The translations under genes were made by a program, and so were the position numbers. A stretch of 64,000 nt of DNA, from positions 4,615,792-4,679,791 of the forward strand of contig NC_060965.1 in NCBI RefSeq assembly GCF_910589235.1, written 5' to 3'. The notes beneath the pieces are model-generated. The model was not told where the DNA came from, did no database searches, and saw only the letters and a program-made list of their open reading frames with translations. Shown here piece after piece: positions 1 to 15,096 of the stretch (position 1 is its first letter; each line of letters opens with the position of its first letter). Source of the stretch: Vespa crabro (Eukaryota; Arthropoda; Insecta; Hymenoptera; Vespidae).

Positions 1-1290
1 AAACAAGGGGAACAAAAGGTAAAGAAAAAAAGAAAAAGAAAAAAGAAAAATTCAATGAAGTCGATAAAATTGATAGATTTATTAACAAGATTTCTTTTTC
101 AATATTCTTCTTTTTATTTATGATAAATCACGAATTAATGTCGCTTCTCTCTTATGGTACTATAATGCATAACGTCATGTCTTAGAAATGCATTTGTTTC
201 ACTGCCAAGGGGTAGTAAAGCCGACTATCGAATATACCCCATCCCCATACATTATTTCGAGGCTTTGGCATTCCCTTTCGCCTTCAAATACGTATATCTT
301 ATTTCTTCTACGTATTTGTGAAAGTCTTATTCCTATAAAAAAAAAAAAGAAAAAAAGAAATACAACTCTTAACCCTATTAAAGGATATTGAGATAAAATA
401 GATTTTTATCTCCATTGTCTGTGAATAGCTTAAAACATAAAAATAAGATGAAATAAAATAGAGGTATTATATAGCATTCGAAAAAAAGATTGAAAATTTC
501 TATATTAATAATAAAGATTATATTTTTTATTTCTTTTTTTTTTTTTTTATCGAGTATCCCCAATTCTTCTTATTAAAATGACTTCTTATTATTTATAATT
601 TTCGTCTCTTTTTTTTTCCTTTTTTTAATTTGTTATATCTTCTATCGGGAAAACAATACCTAGTAATATCGTTTATTATTTGAAATTATCAAACGATGCA
701 ATCGAAATTTTTAATATTTCATTTCCCTTTATTATCATTGCCAATTATCATTTTATTATTAAATTTATTCGAATATTTATAAAAATTGTATAAAAAAAAA
801 GAAAAAAAAAACGAAGAAAACTAGAGTTAGTAAAGCCCTTTCTAATGTCGTGAGAAAAATTCATTAATTTCAATTCTTTAAAAATTATTAATAAAATCTA
901 TACGTCAATAATATAAAAAAATGTCTTTAGCTTTTTTATTAAAAGTTTATCAAACGATTCAATCAATTTCTTTTAATCATTAATCCATCGATCATTCTTT
1001 CGATTGTCACTCATTAATTATATTCATATTACATTGAATGTTTACAACAAGAAATAAACAAACAAATCGAACGAACGAACAAACAAAAAGCAGATAAGAA
1101 AGAAGAAAAAAAGAAAAGGAAATAGCGAAGCCCTTTTCTCTAATACCATAGACAATCTCTCCCCTTCATAAGTTTCACTTAAAGCTATTTAGAATAGCAT
1201 GAACACAAATTTGTGTATTCGTGTGTTACATGATTTACATGTGACAAGTCAATGTCGCGTGTAGATCGTTTTTAGTCCTCTTTGGATTTG

Positions 1291-1597
<307 letters not shown>

Positions 1598-2762
1598 AGT
1601 ATCGAGCGTCCCGACGCCGGGACGCGCGAAGCTGTTGCCATGCCGACAGACGAAGCTACCAGGGCTTTCCCTATTCGTTCGCAGTGTCTCGGTTCACCTA
1701 CTGATAGCTTCGAGTTGTGATCGAACACAAATTTGTTTTTCTTCAACATTTTATTGTTTGAAAAAAGTATCTATCGAAAGAGAGAAAATCATCGTTTATT
1801 TTGTTCCTTGTACTTTTATTTAGCTTTTTTTTTCTGTTTGAATTATTTTATTCTTTGTAATTGTACGAAGTTGTCTTTTTTTTATGTTATTTTTTTTTTT
1901 TTAATTTTTTTTTTAATTTTTTTTTTCATTTTTTTTTTCCTTTTTTTTTTTATTTTTTGTCAATCAATCATTCCAATCATTTTCGTTCAAGATTAATTAG
2001 GAAATTGATTTTTCGAAAAGAAATTTGTGTGGATTTTTGAAGGATCTATTATCGAAATGAAGTTTTATCTTGTAAGATTAAAATAGAATATTAAAAAAAA
2101 GAATTTGATTTAACAGAGAAATAATCAATTTATCTAATATAAAATTTCTTTTTTTTTTTCCTTTTTTCTTCTTTTTTTTCGAAGATATTTTCGAAATAGG
2201 ATAAATCGATTGATCTATCCTGAAGATCATTCTATTGAGAAGAGCAATAACTTCTTTTTCTTTCTTTTTTTTTCTCTTAATAACTCAAATTTTCTTTCAT
2301 CATTAATCATAAATCCATTCATTTATTCATTTATTTTTTTATAACAATCTTATTGCATCGTATATTTCACAAAAAAATTCTAATCATTAGATTAAATTAA
2401 TATACTATGTAATTGTATTAATAATTTGTAATGATATTCAATTATAGTTACAGAGAGTTAGTTGATTTATGCAAATAGATGGAAACTTCTTACTAGATAT
2501 TAGATACAACGGCACCATCTGTTTAATCATCTCTCTAATACGATTCTAAACTTCTCTCCGTTGGTAAAGTAAAATCTAACATTCTAGTCTTCGCCTCGAT
2601 CGAGGTAAGAAGTAAGAGAAGATGATTCTCGTGTGTTAGTTGTTAGTCTTGCTCGATGCTGCCACCAACCATGTATTTCTGAAGTTAAATTCTAAAATTG
2701 TTAGCGTCGCGACGCGCTCAATGGGTTTTACATTTTTAATCAGACCGATAAATACTCTTAAC

Positions 2763-2827
2763 TATATATATATATATATATATATATAGTAATTAATAGA
2801 ATTTATATATAGAATCTACCCGTATAT

Positions 2828-2866
<39 letters not shown>

Positions 2867-2922
2867 TCTTTTTAATTATTAAAAAGTAAAATAATTCAAA
2901 CTTGTTTATATATATATGCATC

Positions 2923-2980
<58 letters not shown>
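2763..2980. repeat. Cluster of three microsatellites: (AT)n, (TTTA)n, (ATA)n
   Basis: (AT)n lies at 2763-2788, (TTTA)n at about 2826-2867 and (ATA)n at about 2926-2980, within 220 bp. Confidence 0.95.
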
Positions 2981-4411
2981 GCACAAAATCTTTTTCTCTA
3001 TCAATTTATTTTTCATTTTCTCTAAATTGAACATGAATTCTTTTGATTATAATTTTTATACTTGAATTATTTCATTGTCGTTGTATTAATCGTTTAAAAA
3101 ATGAAAAAAATGGATAAAAAAATACTTATATTACATATTTAAAATGAGACACTTTATAAATTCGATTAAAAAAAAAAAGAGAGAAAAAAAAAAAAGAAAA
3201 AAGTTAACCATTCGTAGAAAGAAATAAATCACATGAGCGTAATTAAATAACAAGTTTCATTTAAACTTGATTCTTGAATACTTTAATAAGACACGTTACT
3301 AAATACGGTAGAGGATGGTCAGTGCTGAGCTTGAATACGGATCGGCTATTTTTAAATTAGCAACTATGTACTAACAACTAGTTCCGCTCGTATGCGAATA
3401 ACTTTCGTGAAAATATAAGATTTTACTTCGCCAAACTTTCCCCTTTGAAAACTTTCGAAAATATGATAAGAAAAATGATTTCTTATCGTTATTCTCGATA
3501 TCGTATCTATGGAATTACATTTCTTTTATCTTCTTTTTTTTTTTTCTTTTTTTCATCTTTTTGCATTACGATAATAATAATAATAATACGTATTACTTAT
3601 AACTTCTTTTTACGTATTACTTATAAATTCTTTTTAAACCAGATATACTCTCTTTGACAAACAATATCTCAAGGAAAGATAATAATACCGTCTTACCGAG
3701 TTATTTTCGAAATAAAATATATTAATAGTACATTATCAATAACGTGTATTAAGAATATACGAACGAGATTATTATTACATTTCTTTTTTTTGCTATAGAT
3801 TTTATTAAAAACTTTTATGTAATAGATTATTATGAACTAAAATATTTAAAAAAAAAATATATATATATTCTATATATAATTGTGAGATATTAAAAAAATA
3901 TACAATTTTTTAATATATTGATCCCTCGACATAATTACATCATCGTTATGAAACTTACACGCGCATACAACTGATTATCATCGTATCAATTTTACGTAAA
4001 AAAAAAAAAGTGTAAAGAAAAAAAAAGAAAAAAAAAATAGTATTTTCAATCATACATTTGATCAAATTCGAACGTTTTTAAAACCATCGCTATATTTAAA
4101 TCCTATTTCTCTGTTCAAACTAACTATCATGTTCCTTAACTTTTCCTTGGGTTATCCAAGAATAGAAACCTACGGCGGTTTTGTGGCGTCAATTTTTTTC
4201 CCTTCGTAGACATATGCTAGCTTTAACTATACGTTTCTAGTCCAACACCAGGTACCACTGTATCTTTCTTCTCTTCGACCCATTCTCTCTCTTTCTCTCT
4301 TTCTCTTTTTTCCCCTCTTTCTCTGTCTAATCGTGACTCTCTCTTCCTAGTTTCACGTTCCTCCCACGTTTAGATGGTCGAGACCGGTTTGCACTCTTCC
4401 GTTGCATCTAA

Positions 4412-4443
<32 letters not shown>

Positions 4444-4800
4444 AATATTTTTTTAATCCGTTCCATACTATCTTTCTCATTCTCTTTTTATCATCTTTAA
4501 CAAAGAAAGACAACGTGGGTCGATTGCATCAACAAAAAAAAAAAAATAATAATAATAATAATAAAATAAAATAAAATAATAAAAATAAACTTTTTATAAT
4601 AGATAATCAATGAGAATTACTTTTGATAATTTTTGAATGCATGTATGTAATTCAAATGATTAACTATTATTATACTATTTCTACGAGCTAAGCAATAAAA
4701 AAAATAAAAGATAGGAAAAATACACACACATACACGCATAATAACACATTTGTTGTGTGCCTTTTCCAATCGCATCTTTCTGCTTTCTTGTTTTCTATAT

Positions 4801-4871
<71 letters not shown>

Positions 4872-4880
4872 TCCTCTTTC
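4801..4880. repeat. Poly-C then (CT)n repeat
   Basis: A run of C followed by about 27 CT units. The leucine/serine-rich open frames across it are repeat artefacts. Confidence 0.95.
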
Positions 4881-5687
4881 TCTTCTCTTTCTTTCTTTCT
4901 CTCTTTTTACTTTTAATCAAACAGATAAATTTTTATCTCTTTAAACTCCTCACAAAGTTCGTTTAAAACCGATAAACAACAGTATTCGTTCACGTGCAGT
5001 ATAGTTTCAACGCGAGTGATCTTGTTTGATCTCGCATAAAATTCCTACGACGTAGCAAAAGATCTTGTCTTTATTTTCTTTCTTCTTTTTTCTTCTTTTT
5101 ATTTCGTTGTTGGTATATTAAAAAATGCGCGCACACGTTTTTACAATTATCAATCGATCGAATAATTAAGTAATAGCAATTAAGAATTTCTTTGTTTTTT
5201 ATTTTTTTTTTCTTTTTTTTTTTTTTGCTTATAGCATTCGCAAATCGTTACTTGATACTGATAGATCGTCGAAAAATTGTATTGATTTTAAATCGATCAT
5301 TCTCTTTCTATCCATCTTTTATATACATTTACGTTTATATTTATCATTTGATTTGTGAATCTTCTGGAAAGAAAGAAAAAATATCTGATTTATTAATTAT
5401 GATAAAAACTTAGTATAGGGATTTTAGATTGAAACTTATTTTGTTTAAAAAAGAAAAAAAGAAAAAAGATTTAAATTCTTTAAAAAGATATAGAAAGAAA
5501 TTCGTAATTTTAACCTTATTTTCTATCTTTTTCTTTCTCCAAGAAATTCTACATTTCTCTCTCTCTCTCTTTCTCATTACACTCTCTATTTCTCTCGCAC
5601 ATCAACAAGACGTGGGACGATCCTCGTCGTCGTCGTCGTCGTCGTCGTCGTCTTCGTCGTCTTCGTCTTCTCGTCGTCGTGAGTTTC

Positions 5688-5695
5688 TATATAAA
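5688..5695 (+). promoter_or_regulatory. Possible TATA box, first gene
   Basis: TATATAAA directly follows a (TCG)n tract at about 5626-5655. The next 100 bp are of higher complexity and could be a transcription start and 5' untranslated region for the plus-strand gene at 6951. This is motif-based only; no start site is demonstrated. Confidence 0.25.
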
Positions 5696-5872
5696 TCCTC
5701 GTGAACTCACTGGGTTCTCCGAGTAGTTCGCCATCGGCAAACAGTTCGTACGGATCATTCTCCGGGTACATAAGTGATATATTATATATATTAGTTTTGC
5801 GGTTTCCGTGTGTTCTCATCATTGTGTGTATGTCACATAGATATTAGGTATAAATTCATTAAAAAAAAAAAA

Positions 5873-5919
<47 letters not shown>

Positions 5920-6664
5920 GAAAAAAGAAAAAAACAACAGACAAAAAATTGTGCTTTTCTTATATTTTGTTTTGTGAAACAACGAGAAACGAACGATCGA
6001 GATATGTATTTGAAAAAAATAATAATCAAAAATATGGATCGATTTGCAAGACGCGATCCTTTAAAATCTTTTTTCTTTTTTTCTTTTTTTTTTTTTTCTT
6101 TTTCGTTTTTTTTTTCTCATAGCTGATTTCAAACAAACAAACAAAATAATTATACTAATAACGAAAGGGATCTATCTGTAAAATATTTAGTTATTTTTTA
6201 TTAGAAAACTTTTTTACATAAAGATAAACGGAAAAAAAAGGAAGAAAAGAAAAGAAGAAAAGAAAAGAAAAAGAAGCAGAGGAAAAAATAACTCTGCTCA
6301 AATTTTCGTATCTCTCCGTTTTCAATTTTCAATGATTTTATTATATAAGTAGTGGAGTGCAGTATACACGATAGTCATATTCGCATTTTTTAATGCTATT
6401 TTTTACTCGGCCATGAAACACTATTCGTGTTTCTATTAATAGAACGATGATAAATAAATGTTTCCAATATGAAGTAAGGAGGACTTTCTTTTTTAAGGTT
6501 CTTTTCTTTTTCTTTTTTTCTTCTTTTCTTTTTCGTTAAATATATATTTTACAATTCTTATACGAATTTCCTTTGCTTCCTTATTTATTTATCTTTTTTT
6601 TTTTGTTTTTCCTTTCAAGGACAATCTCCTTCGACTTAGAATAATACCAAACTAATGTAAACAT

Positions 6665-6668
<4 letters not shown>

Positions 6669-6706
<38 letters not shown>
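6669..6706. repeat. (AT)n microsatellite
   Basis: Nineteen uninterrupted AT units. Further pure AT tracts of similar kind lie at 8819-8857, 12520-12549 and 13387-13445. Confidence 0.95.
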
Positions 6707-6709
<3 letters not shown>

Positions 6710-6950
6710 CCTCTCTGTTTCGTTCTATTTCTTTCTATAATTTCTTCTAGAGATTTCTCGAATCGAATTCTCATTCCTATCAAAATTTTGACGACCTTCG
6801 TATAATCAACATATCTCGATCGTTTGTTAAACGTTTCGATCACTTATCGAATTTTAAAAGACAAGATAGAAAAACAACAACGAGTGTACGAAAGACGAAA
6901 AAAGGAAAGGGAAAGGAAAAGGAAAAGGAAAATATTTGTGCATTTCAACG

Positions 6951-8815
6951 ATGGATTCGGCCCTTAAATTAGGACGAAGTATGGGCAATGGCGTATATAG
7001 AGCTGCTGGGGCCCTGTCCCGTGGAGCTCGATTCTTTCTGGCTGCATTCCCATTTTTCGGAATAAACAATTCGGTATGATGAGCGAATTATATATAAATA
7101 CTTTCATTAATTTAACATTTTTTTCTTTTTATTAAATATCTAATATAAAAATATCTACAACGGATGAAATCTTATAAGTAATATTCAGTGCAAAAAAAAT
7201 GTTATGAAATGAGCAGAGAGAGAGAGAGAGAGAGAGAAAGAAAGAAATGGATGGATAGATGGATGGATGGATGGATGGATGGATGGATATGAAAAAAAAA
7301 AATATTGTTACCTCATCGTAACACGATTCAATACTACGCAGCAAAACGCAATAGACGCAATTCGATGCGAACGTATACTACGTATAGTTCGTCATATACT
7401 TAAATAGATTCCTCGGAAGATAGTGTTTTATTGTATACAAGGGACTCTCTTATAATAGTTCGAATAAAATCGATTTAAAGTTGAAAATTCAACAGTTTGA
7501 ATTATTATGATTCATCGTAAAAAGGGAACGACCCTGTTTCATCAATCGCATTCAACACAGGCGCCATGTTCTTTTAACTCGTACAATTAATAGTCTAAAA
7601 AATGTTGGCACGCGCTAACAATATATATCGTCTCGAGGGATCATTGTCAAACGCGAGATTAAATTTAGAACGTGATTCTATTATACGCCATTTGGGAATC
7701 TAATTCATTTAAATAAGAATCTAATTTAAATTAATTAGATTTTTACTTTTTTTTTTCTTTTTTAATATTTATTTTATGATATTTAATTAGACATAAGGAT
7801 TATAATAATTCGATTTTATTCGTGTTTGTCGAAATTATAAAAAAAAAAAAATAAAAGAAGCTAATTATGTTTGAATATTAGTATTGGTATATAAAATAAC
7901 AATGGCAAAAAGCACAAACGCACACTCCTCGAGAGTACAGAAATAGTAAGTAAGAAGAACAATACCAAGGTGTAACTTAGCACGAGTAAGCTATACGGTG
8001 AAAGTATAAAAGCTCGAGGCGAGGCAAAGCTTAACGCAAAAGCTAGCCGGTTGTAATATAGTGGTAGTGGTAGAGAGAGTATGCGTTGAACACCCCAAAA
8101 ATAGAACGGGAAAGACGTCGGACTCGAAAGTTCACATTTCATCGTTCTTCTCTCTTTTTTCTTCTTCCTTCTCTTGTTTTTCTTTTCTTTTCTTTTCTTT
8201 TCTTGTTTTTATGTTCCTGTTTTTCTTCTCGCGTTTTTTTTTTTTTAAGCAGATACTCGAACTAATGAGAGATCATTTTAATCGATTAATATTTTTTATA
8301 ATCTTACAACAATTCAATTTTGTTTTACCTTTTATTCCCTCGATACTCATTCTTTTGTTTCGTTCTATCAAAGATATAAATTTATTTACCATTATCGTGC
8401 AATTAAATTGCCCGCTTAAAAGCCAGGGCAAAATTTTATGACAGCCATTATGGCCGCCTTTATAACCAAATAATATATAATGACTTTTTTAACGAGTATA
8501 ACCGCATCCGACATAATAACATTTTTTCAAACAAATTAGACAATGAAAATAAATAGGGAAAATAATATATACGAAATTATTGCGTCTTGTTGGTTAAAAA
8601 ACCAACCTTCCTATCCCTTAAAAAAAAAAAAAAGAAACATCTAATGACTCGAATGCGATTATTATTTAACACTATAGACGAATTGGCAAGAAATTTGAAT
8701 AATTAATTAAATTAATTAATTAAGAAATTTGAATAAACCCGACGTTTCCTATCTGCATATTTTTTTAAAACTTTTTTTTTTCTTTAGAGCATTTAACGTA
8801 ATCATCATTACAGTC

Positions 8816-8860
<45 letters not shown>

Positions 8861-9130
8861 AAATCGATGATAAGCATGCTTGTATGCATCGTATATATTT
8901 ACAAAAAAAAATAAAAAAAATAACAAAAAAGAAAAACACATGGCTTTTCTACCGTTCTCTTCGTTTACGCGTTGCAATATTATCGTCGGACACGCTCCGA
9001 CGAACCGAATAAATGTCCTTTCGCAATTTCGATCTGTAAAACATCGAAATAACAAAAAAAAAATAGACGTTGATAAAAATTGTCGACTATTTTCGACAGT
9101 TATAAAATCTATATGAGTGAATAGAAGAAA

Positions 9131-9174
<44 letters not shown>

Positions 9175-9372
9175 TAGAAATACTATTGACATGAAATCAC
9201 TTTCTAACGTTAACAATTTGTTCTTGAAATCTTCTTAGTTTCCAAAAGTTTAAATCAATTGTAATAACACCCAAGTTACGAAACAATACATCTTTTAGCT
9301 GAACTTCGTAGCAAAAAGGTGATAGGTTAACCGGAAGTTTATTTTTCTACTTGTTACGGACAATGGTCTCTC

Positions 9373-9407
<35 letters not shown>

Positions 9408-12400
9408 ATCTCTATCTCTATCTCTATCTCTATCTCTATCTATATATCTCTATCTATCTATCTATCAATCAATCTATCTTTTTTTAGCACACACGAATGA
9501 TTCCCTGGCCACATTCCAACTTTCAATAGAGTTCCTTTTTCCTTTTGGTGACGAGCCAAAGTCTTCAGCGACGAACAAGCGTGTTAGAAAAGATATATCC
9601 CGAATCGCCTTGGGCATTGATCTGCTTGCAATTGATTTTCTATTCCCTTGAAAGCTAATGCAATTTCTATCGGTTTATCATTGGCAACGTTTAAATACGA
9701 ATGAACACAAATTATTTTAATCAAATGTATTATTTTTATCTTCTTAGGATTATTATCATAATGAGTTATGAAACCTCGGTGATATAGATAAATACGATTT
9801 TTCGATTAAAAATATTTAATCATTCTTATTAATAATTACAATTTAAAAAATGTTTATACAATATATAAATATATCTAAAAAAAAGAACAATCGAATTGTT
9901 TTAGGGCGGTGAAGATGGAGAGCATGCAGCTAACAGTTCAGCGGAAGACAAATCTGCCGTAAGCAGTCCTTCGGAGAACGAAACCAGCAGTACACCATTG
10001 ACATCCGCAGTAGAGGCTACAGAAGAATCAGGAGCAGCATCAGCAACGACAACGACGACAACGACGACGACAACGGCGTCGACGGCGGCGGCAGCGACGA
10101 CACCAGAAACAGCAGCACCAACAACAGCAACGACGACACCACCAGCAACCAGCCCGGTAGCCGAGGAAAAGAAAGAGGAACCTACTCCCTCTGCCCCTAC
10201 TCCCGTCCCTCTAGAGGATAAGAAAGAGGAGGTCGAAAAAGTCGAGGCAGAGAAAAAAGTAGTCGAGGTCAGTCCAGACGGTGGTCAGTCCTTAGCGGAC
10301 TCAATAAAAGTCTCCGTCTTCCGAGTCCAGCCAGTCGATACGCCGTCTATCATTGAGAGGAAAACCAGTGAGGATCTCCCATCCCAACTCCCATCGAGCC
10401 CTCCACCAACTCCGATCGAACCGTCGCCCTTACAACAAGCTCAGCAGGCAGCGGCGACGGCTGTCACTGTTACGGCTTTAGCTAAAGCTTTAGAATTGCC
10501 TGTTGAACCTGTTGTAGATAAGGACGTTACGACTGAAGTTAATTCCACGTTACCAACAATTTTACACCAAGACCCTCTAGAAGACGTTCCTGAATTGTCA
10601 TTGTCCGCTCGCGTTTCTAACAATGATCCACTCGAACAGTCATCTCCAATTCTCTCGAACCTTGAATCAACAACCATTGAAAAGATAATAATTCCTGTTG
10701 ACGTAGATTCCGCTCTATTGCTTACAAAAGACGAACCTGTAGGTATCGTAAACAAGACTGATGAGACTGTTCCTATACTGACGGAACCCGATAAGACTAA
10801 CTTTTACTCCAAACTCGAAACTGTTAAGACTGATTCAAAAATGTTGGAAAATGAAGCGACTAATGTCGAAGATATTTCTAAATGCACTTCCGATAACATT
10901 ATTGAAGACATCAAAACGACTGAAAAATTAGAGACTAACGTAACAAAGGTAGAAACGACACAGGAAAATGTTGAAATTGTTAGCAATATTGAAAAAGTAC
11001 CAGATGAACAAGCGCCGGATGAACAAGCTAATAAATTCATCGAAGATGCCAAGGAGGTTATTATCGAGACACCATCGTGCAAGGAGGATATCATCAAGGA
11101 GGACAACAAGATAATCATTTTGGATGATGTCGAGGATTCAAATCCGTCCAATGTGATTTCAAATCCTGAAGGAACATGTAACGAACACATTATTGTCGAA
11201 GCCAAACCAGCAGTAGTCATACCTTGTGAAGAAGTAGAAGAAGAAGTCGCTGAGATAATCGAAGAAATGGTAGCTGAGGTAAAAACTACAGACTCCGTTG
11301 AAGTAATCGAACCAAACGAAGAGAAAATCGAAGCAGAACCGATATTATCAGATACAACCTTGCCAGTCAAAGATCTTCTTGTAGAAGAAATGAACAAATT
11401 AGATGTCTCTTCTATCCCTGAAGATGTTAATATGGAACTCGTTGATCAATCTATAACGGAAAAGATAACTGTAGTCGAAAAACTTGCGGATGAAAAAAAA
11501 GATATAATCGAGATAGCTAAAGTCAATAGTTGTTCAGTCTCTTTGCCGATATCAGAAACAAAAGAATCCTTAGACGCACTACTAATACCTGAACAACCAC
11601 ATCTGTTACCACCACCACCGCCACCACCATCATCATTAACATCAACTACCATTACCGAAGTCGCTTCCAACGAGCAATTAAATGAAGTACAAGCAAATGA
11701 ATCTTTAAAGGACCTAACAAATGCCAATGAACTCTTCTTGAGTTCACAAAAAGACACAATAGTAACGACAAACGTTCCCACGGAAAGACAGAGTCCGTCC
11801 CATACTACTATTACGAGAATTACAACACCACCACCATCACCACCATCTTCCTCACCTACTCCTCCTCCTCCTCCTCCTCCTTCCTCCATTTCTACCAAAG
11901 AGGAAGATACTTCTTGTCGACTTCAAAGTGAATCTTCTGAGTTCCCATTACCACCACCAAATGAACTTACAACAAAATCTCCTCCTTCCTCGCCTCGATG
12001 TAACGTTAGTCAAATGTCCAGTAACATAACAGAAATCGTCCAATCGTCAATCACAAGTCCAAATCCAAGTCCAAGTAATCGATCCAGTACAAGTATCGTG
12101 TCTAGCACTACAACAGCCACAAACGATTGCTCGCAAACATTGTTGCACGACGACCAGACCGATCGAGATTTGAAGACGGAGTCGGTGTCTCAGAGCCTCA
12201 ATTCGTACAATGATTCAGAAGTTGAGTTGAAGGAGAGGTTAGCCCAATCCCTGGCGGAGACGGAAAACCAGAAGGAAACCTTATCGTGTCGATCGTTGAA
12301 CGACGATGTCTCAACTGCCTTCCAGGAGAACCACCAGGTGACTAACATGCGACACAACCTCCTGGCATGAATTTGGGCCAGCCAAATTACATTTTGGCAG

Positions 12401-12511
12401 TGCTCGCTCGTTACCAAGTATATCTCTCGTCGTTACGGTTCGCACCACCACAATCTCTTCTTGTCTCTTGTCGTATAGATATTCGATAAATATGTATATA
12501 AATATATATAT

Positions 12512-12554
<43 letters not shown>

Positions 12555-13383
12555 TATATATCGATGACCATCATTACAGTTATTCCTTCAAATTTCTCCT
12601 TATCTTAATAAGTATAACTGTTATATCCAAAAATCTTACTCATTCCAAACCTTTTTCTACATATATATCTTTGTCTGTCTCTCCCCTCTTTCTCTCTTTC
12701 TCTCTTGTGGTCGAAATTGATATATCCCACTGTGTTATAAAATCTTCCTTGACGATATATCTCTCATATCCAATATCTCAATCATATTTTCTCGACGAAG
12801 AGGACAAAATTATGATACCTGACGGCTGCATCTCCAAAAAAAGGGTTTTTCTTTGCACGTTTACGTATTTCGTCATCTCCAGAAAATTCTTACTTCCTTC
12901 ATACTTACTCACTCACTCACTCACTTACTTAATTACTTACTCTGGTACTCTTTTGTTTCTAATAAAAAAGGTTTATCCTATTTGCTTTGGCCATAAATCC
13001 TTCCTTCTTGCGATGGATCGATCATATCCAAAAAACAATCCCTCTTATCCTTAAGTGTCTATATCGAGGGTCTCGTCAAATGTTTATCCTTCATCCTACC
13101 AAACACACAAACAATAAAATGAGAAATTACTTCTTTCATTCCCTTTGATAATCTCTGATTATCCACCCTGTTTTATATGATCAAATCTTCAACAATACCA
13201 TCCCTCCCCCTACACCATATTACCAAATTATTACCTAAAAAGAAACCCTTGCGTTGTTTGCCTCTTGGTTTTCTTGACACGGTATATTATTATTAACCTG
13301 GCTTTACATTTAAAATTCAAAATACGCTAAAAAAAAGTAGAGCCAATATTGTAGAGCTCGGTATTATTATTATGTGTATGTAA

Positions 13384-13435
<52 letters not shown>

Positions 13436-15041
13436 ATATATATATAAATAGATCTATAGATAGACATATATATATATAGAGAGAAATCTTAAGCATAACA
13501 GTAAATCAGTTTCTTGTTAGAAACGTCATCATTTTTGCTAAATTTGTTATTATCACTAATATGTTATGACATATAGTTCGCTCGAATATTAGATCAGTTT
13601 TTTAAAATAGAGTGAAACTCATTGATAGACGTGATCTTATTTTATTTATTAATTCATTTAGATCAGTAGAAAACTGGCGCTTCGAAGGAGCGACCTTCGT
13701 TAATGATAAAATGTATTTTTTTATTTTTATTTTTTTATTCTTTTTTTTTTATTTTGTCTGTTCTTTGTCTTCCTTTTTTTGTTTATTTTTATTTTCTTTT
13801 TTATTTATCATTTTTATTTGATAGATACGATCGTACATCCATCGGATTATATTATTCTTTTCGCGTAATTGCATCCATTGCGTTTCATTAGAAGCATCTT
13901 GTATATGCCGCATGCAGAGTTATTTTTTTCTCTCTCTCTCTCTCTCTATTTTTTCTTATTATTATTCTCGGGATTTCTCAAACGAGGTTCACACATGTTC
14001 TTTGAGCTGCTCGAAGCATGGTGAACGATTCTGTCCTGTCATTTATATCTGCTTTATCAATTTCTTTGCGTTGAAACATTCAAAAGAGAAAAGAAAATAT
14101 CTAATCAAAATTATAGGATATTTATTATTGTTAATTTTACGTTTATTTTTTCTTACTTCTTTTATCTTTTGTTTTTCTTTTTTTTTTTTTTTTTTTTTTT
14201 TAATTCGAAATGGTTCGACAGAATCGATTCACGTTCTTACGTTGATCGTATTAAAATAAATAAAATAAAAAAAAAAAAAAAGAAAAAGAAAAAGCATGTT
14301 TGGTTTTTTGGGTCATAGACAGGAAACGCGCCTTTTTTCAAATTAGGAAAAGAATATTTTAATTGTGTCTGTCGGACATGATGTTTTACAGAGCACTCCG
14401 GAAATCGAGAACCCAGTAGTGGAAAAGACCACCGTGACTAATGAAGTTGGTACGACAGAAAGTAACGTTGAGGAAGCTCCAAAGGTGGCACCACCAGCCA
14501 TCCCGATTGAAGTTCCAGCTTCGCCGCCATCTGCACCGGCCATTACCGAAGATGTTGCTTCGGTCACTAAGGTAAAACAATGATTTAGGGGGAACCATAT
14601 GTTATGCTCTGTCGTCGTATTTCGACAGAAAGATAGAGAGAGTCTACTTGCAGTCTACATCGATGATAATCATGAGAGTATGATTATGGGAATAGGATGA
14701 TTCATTACTTAAGTGGGTGTCATCATAGATATATAGATGGACTCTCCACTGTCTGCTGACTCTAAAGAAGAAAATTCCTCCACTTCTGGATATGATTCTT
14801 CAGAACCTGTTTGTTTCTCATGTCCTGTTGAGTAAACATGATACTTGACTCTTCTTTATGATTTCGTAATCATAATTAAAAATGATGATCGCCTAATAAT
14901 TCCGAATACTTGCATCTTAAAAATCTTATGACGATTATTGAGCGAGGGGCCATCTGATTATTATTAATCTAATACATTGTTGCTTTCTTGTTCTTTTTTT
15001 TTTCTTTTATATTTATTATTATTTTTTTTTATTATTATTAC

Positions 15042-15096
<55 letters not shown>

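Larger units (their letters stand above)
7074..9904 (+). other. Intron 1 of the unrecognised acidic gene
   Basis: Non-coding. Contains (GA)n at 7214-7238, (GGAT)n at about 7248-7289, (AT)n at 8819-8857, (AAT)n at 9131-9169 and a TC/TATC block at about 9366-9480. A strong TATA-like element at 8005 suggests a possible internal promoter. Confidence 0.6.

Noticed and set aside
5586..5822. Minus-strand frame containing YPENDPYELFADGELLGE
   Set aside because: Looks partly protein-like, but it runs into a TCG-repeat-encoded Thr/Lys stretch and has no partner exons; the plus-strand promoter/5' untranslated reading is as good.
10441..11898. Minus-strand frames of 104, 197 and 150 codons
   Set aside because: Antisense shadows of the large acidic exon; Ser/Ile/Val-rich mirror of Glu/Asp/Asn codons.
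12548..13054. 168-codon plus-strand frame
   Set aside because: Ser/Leu/Tyr/Ile-rich with no domain; begins in an (AT)n tract; better read as 3' untranslated region.
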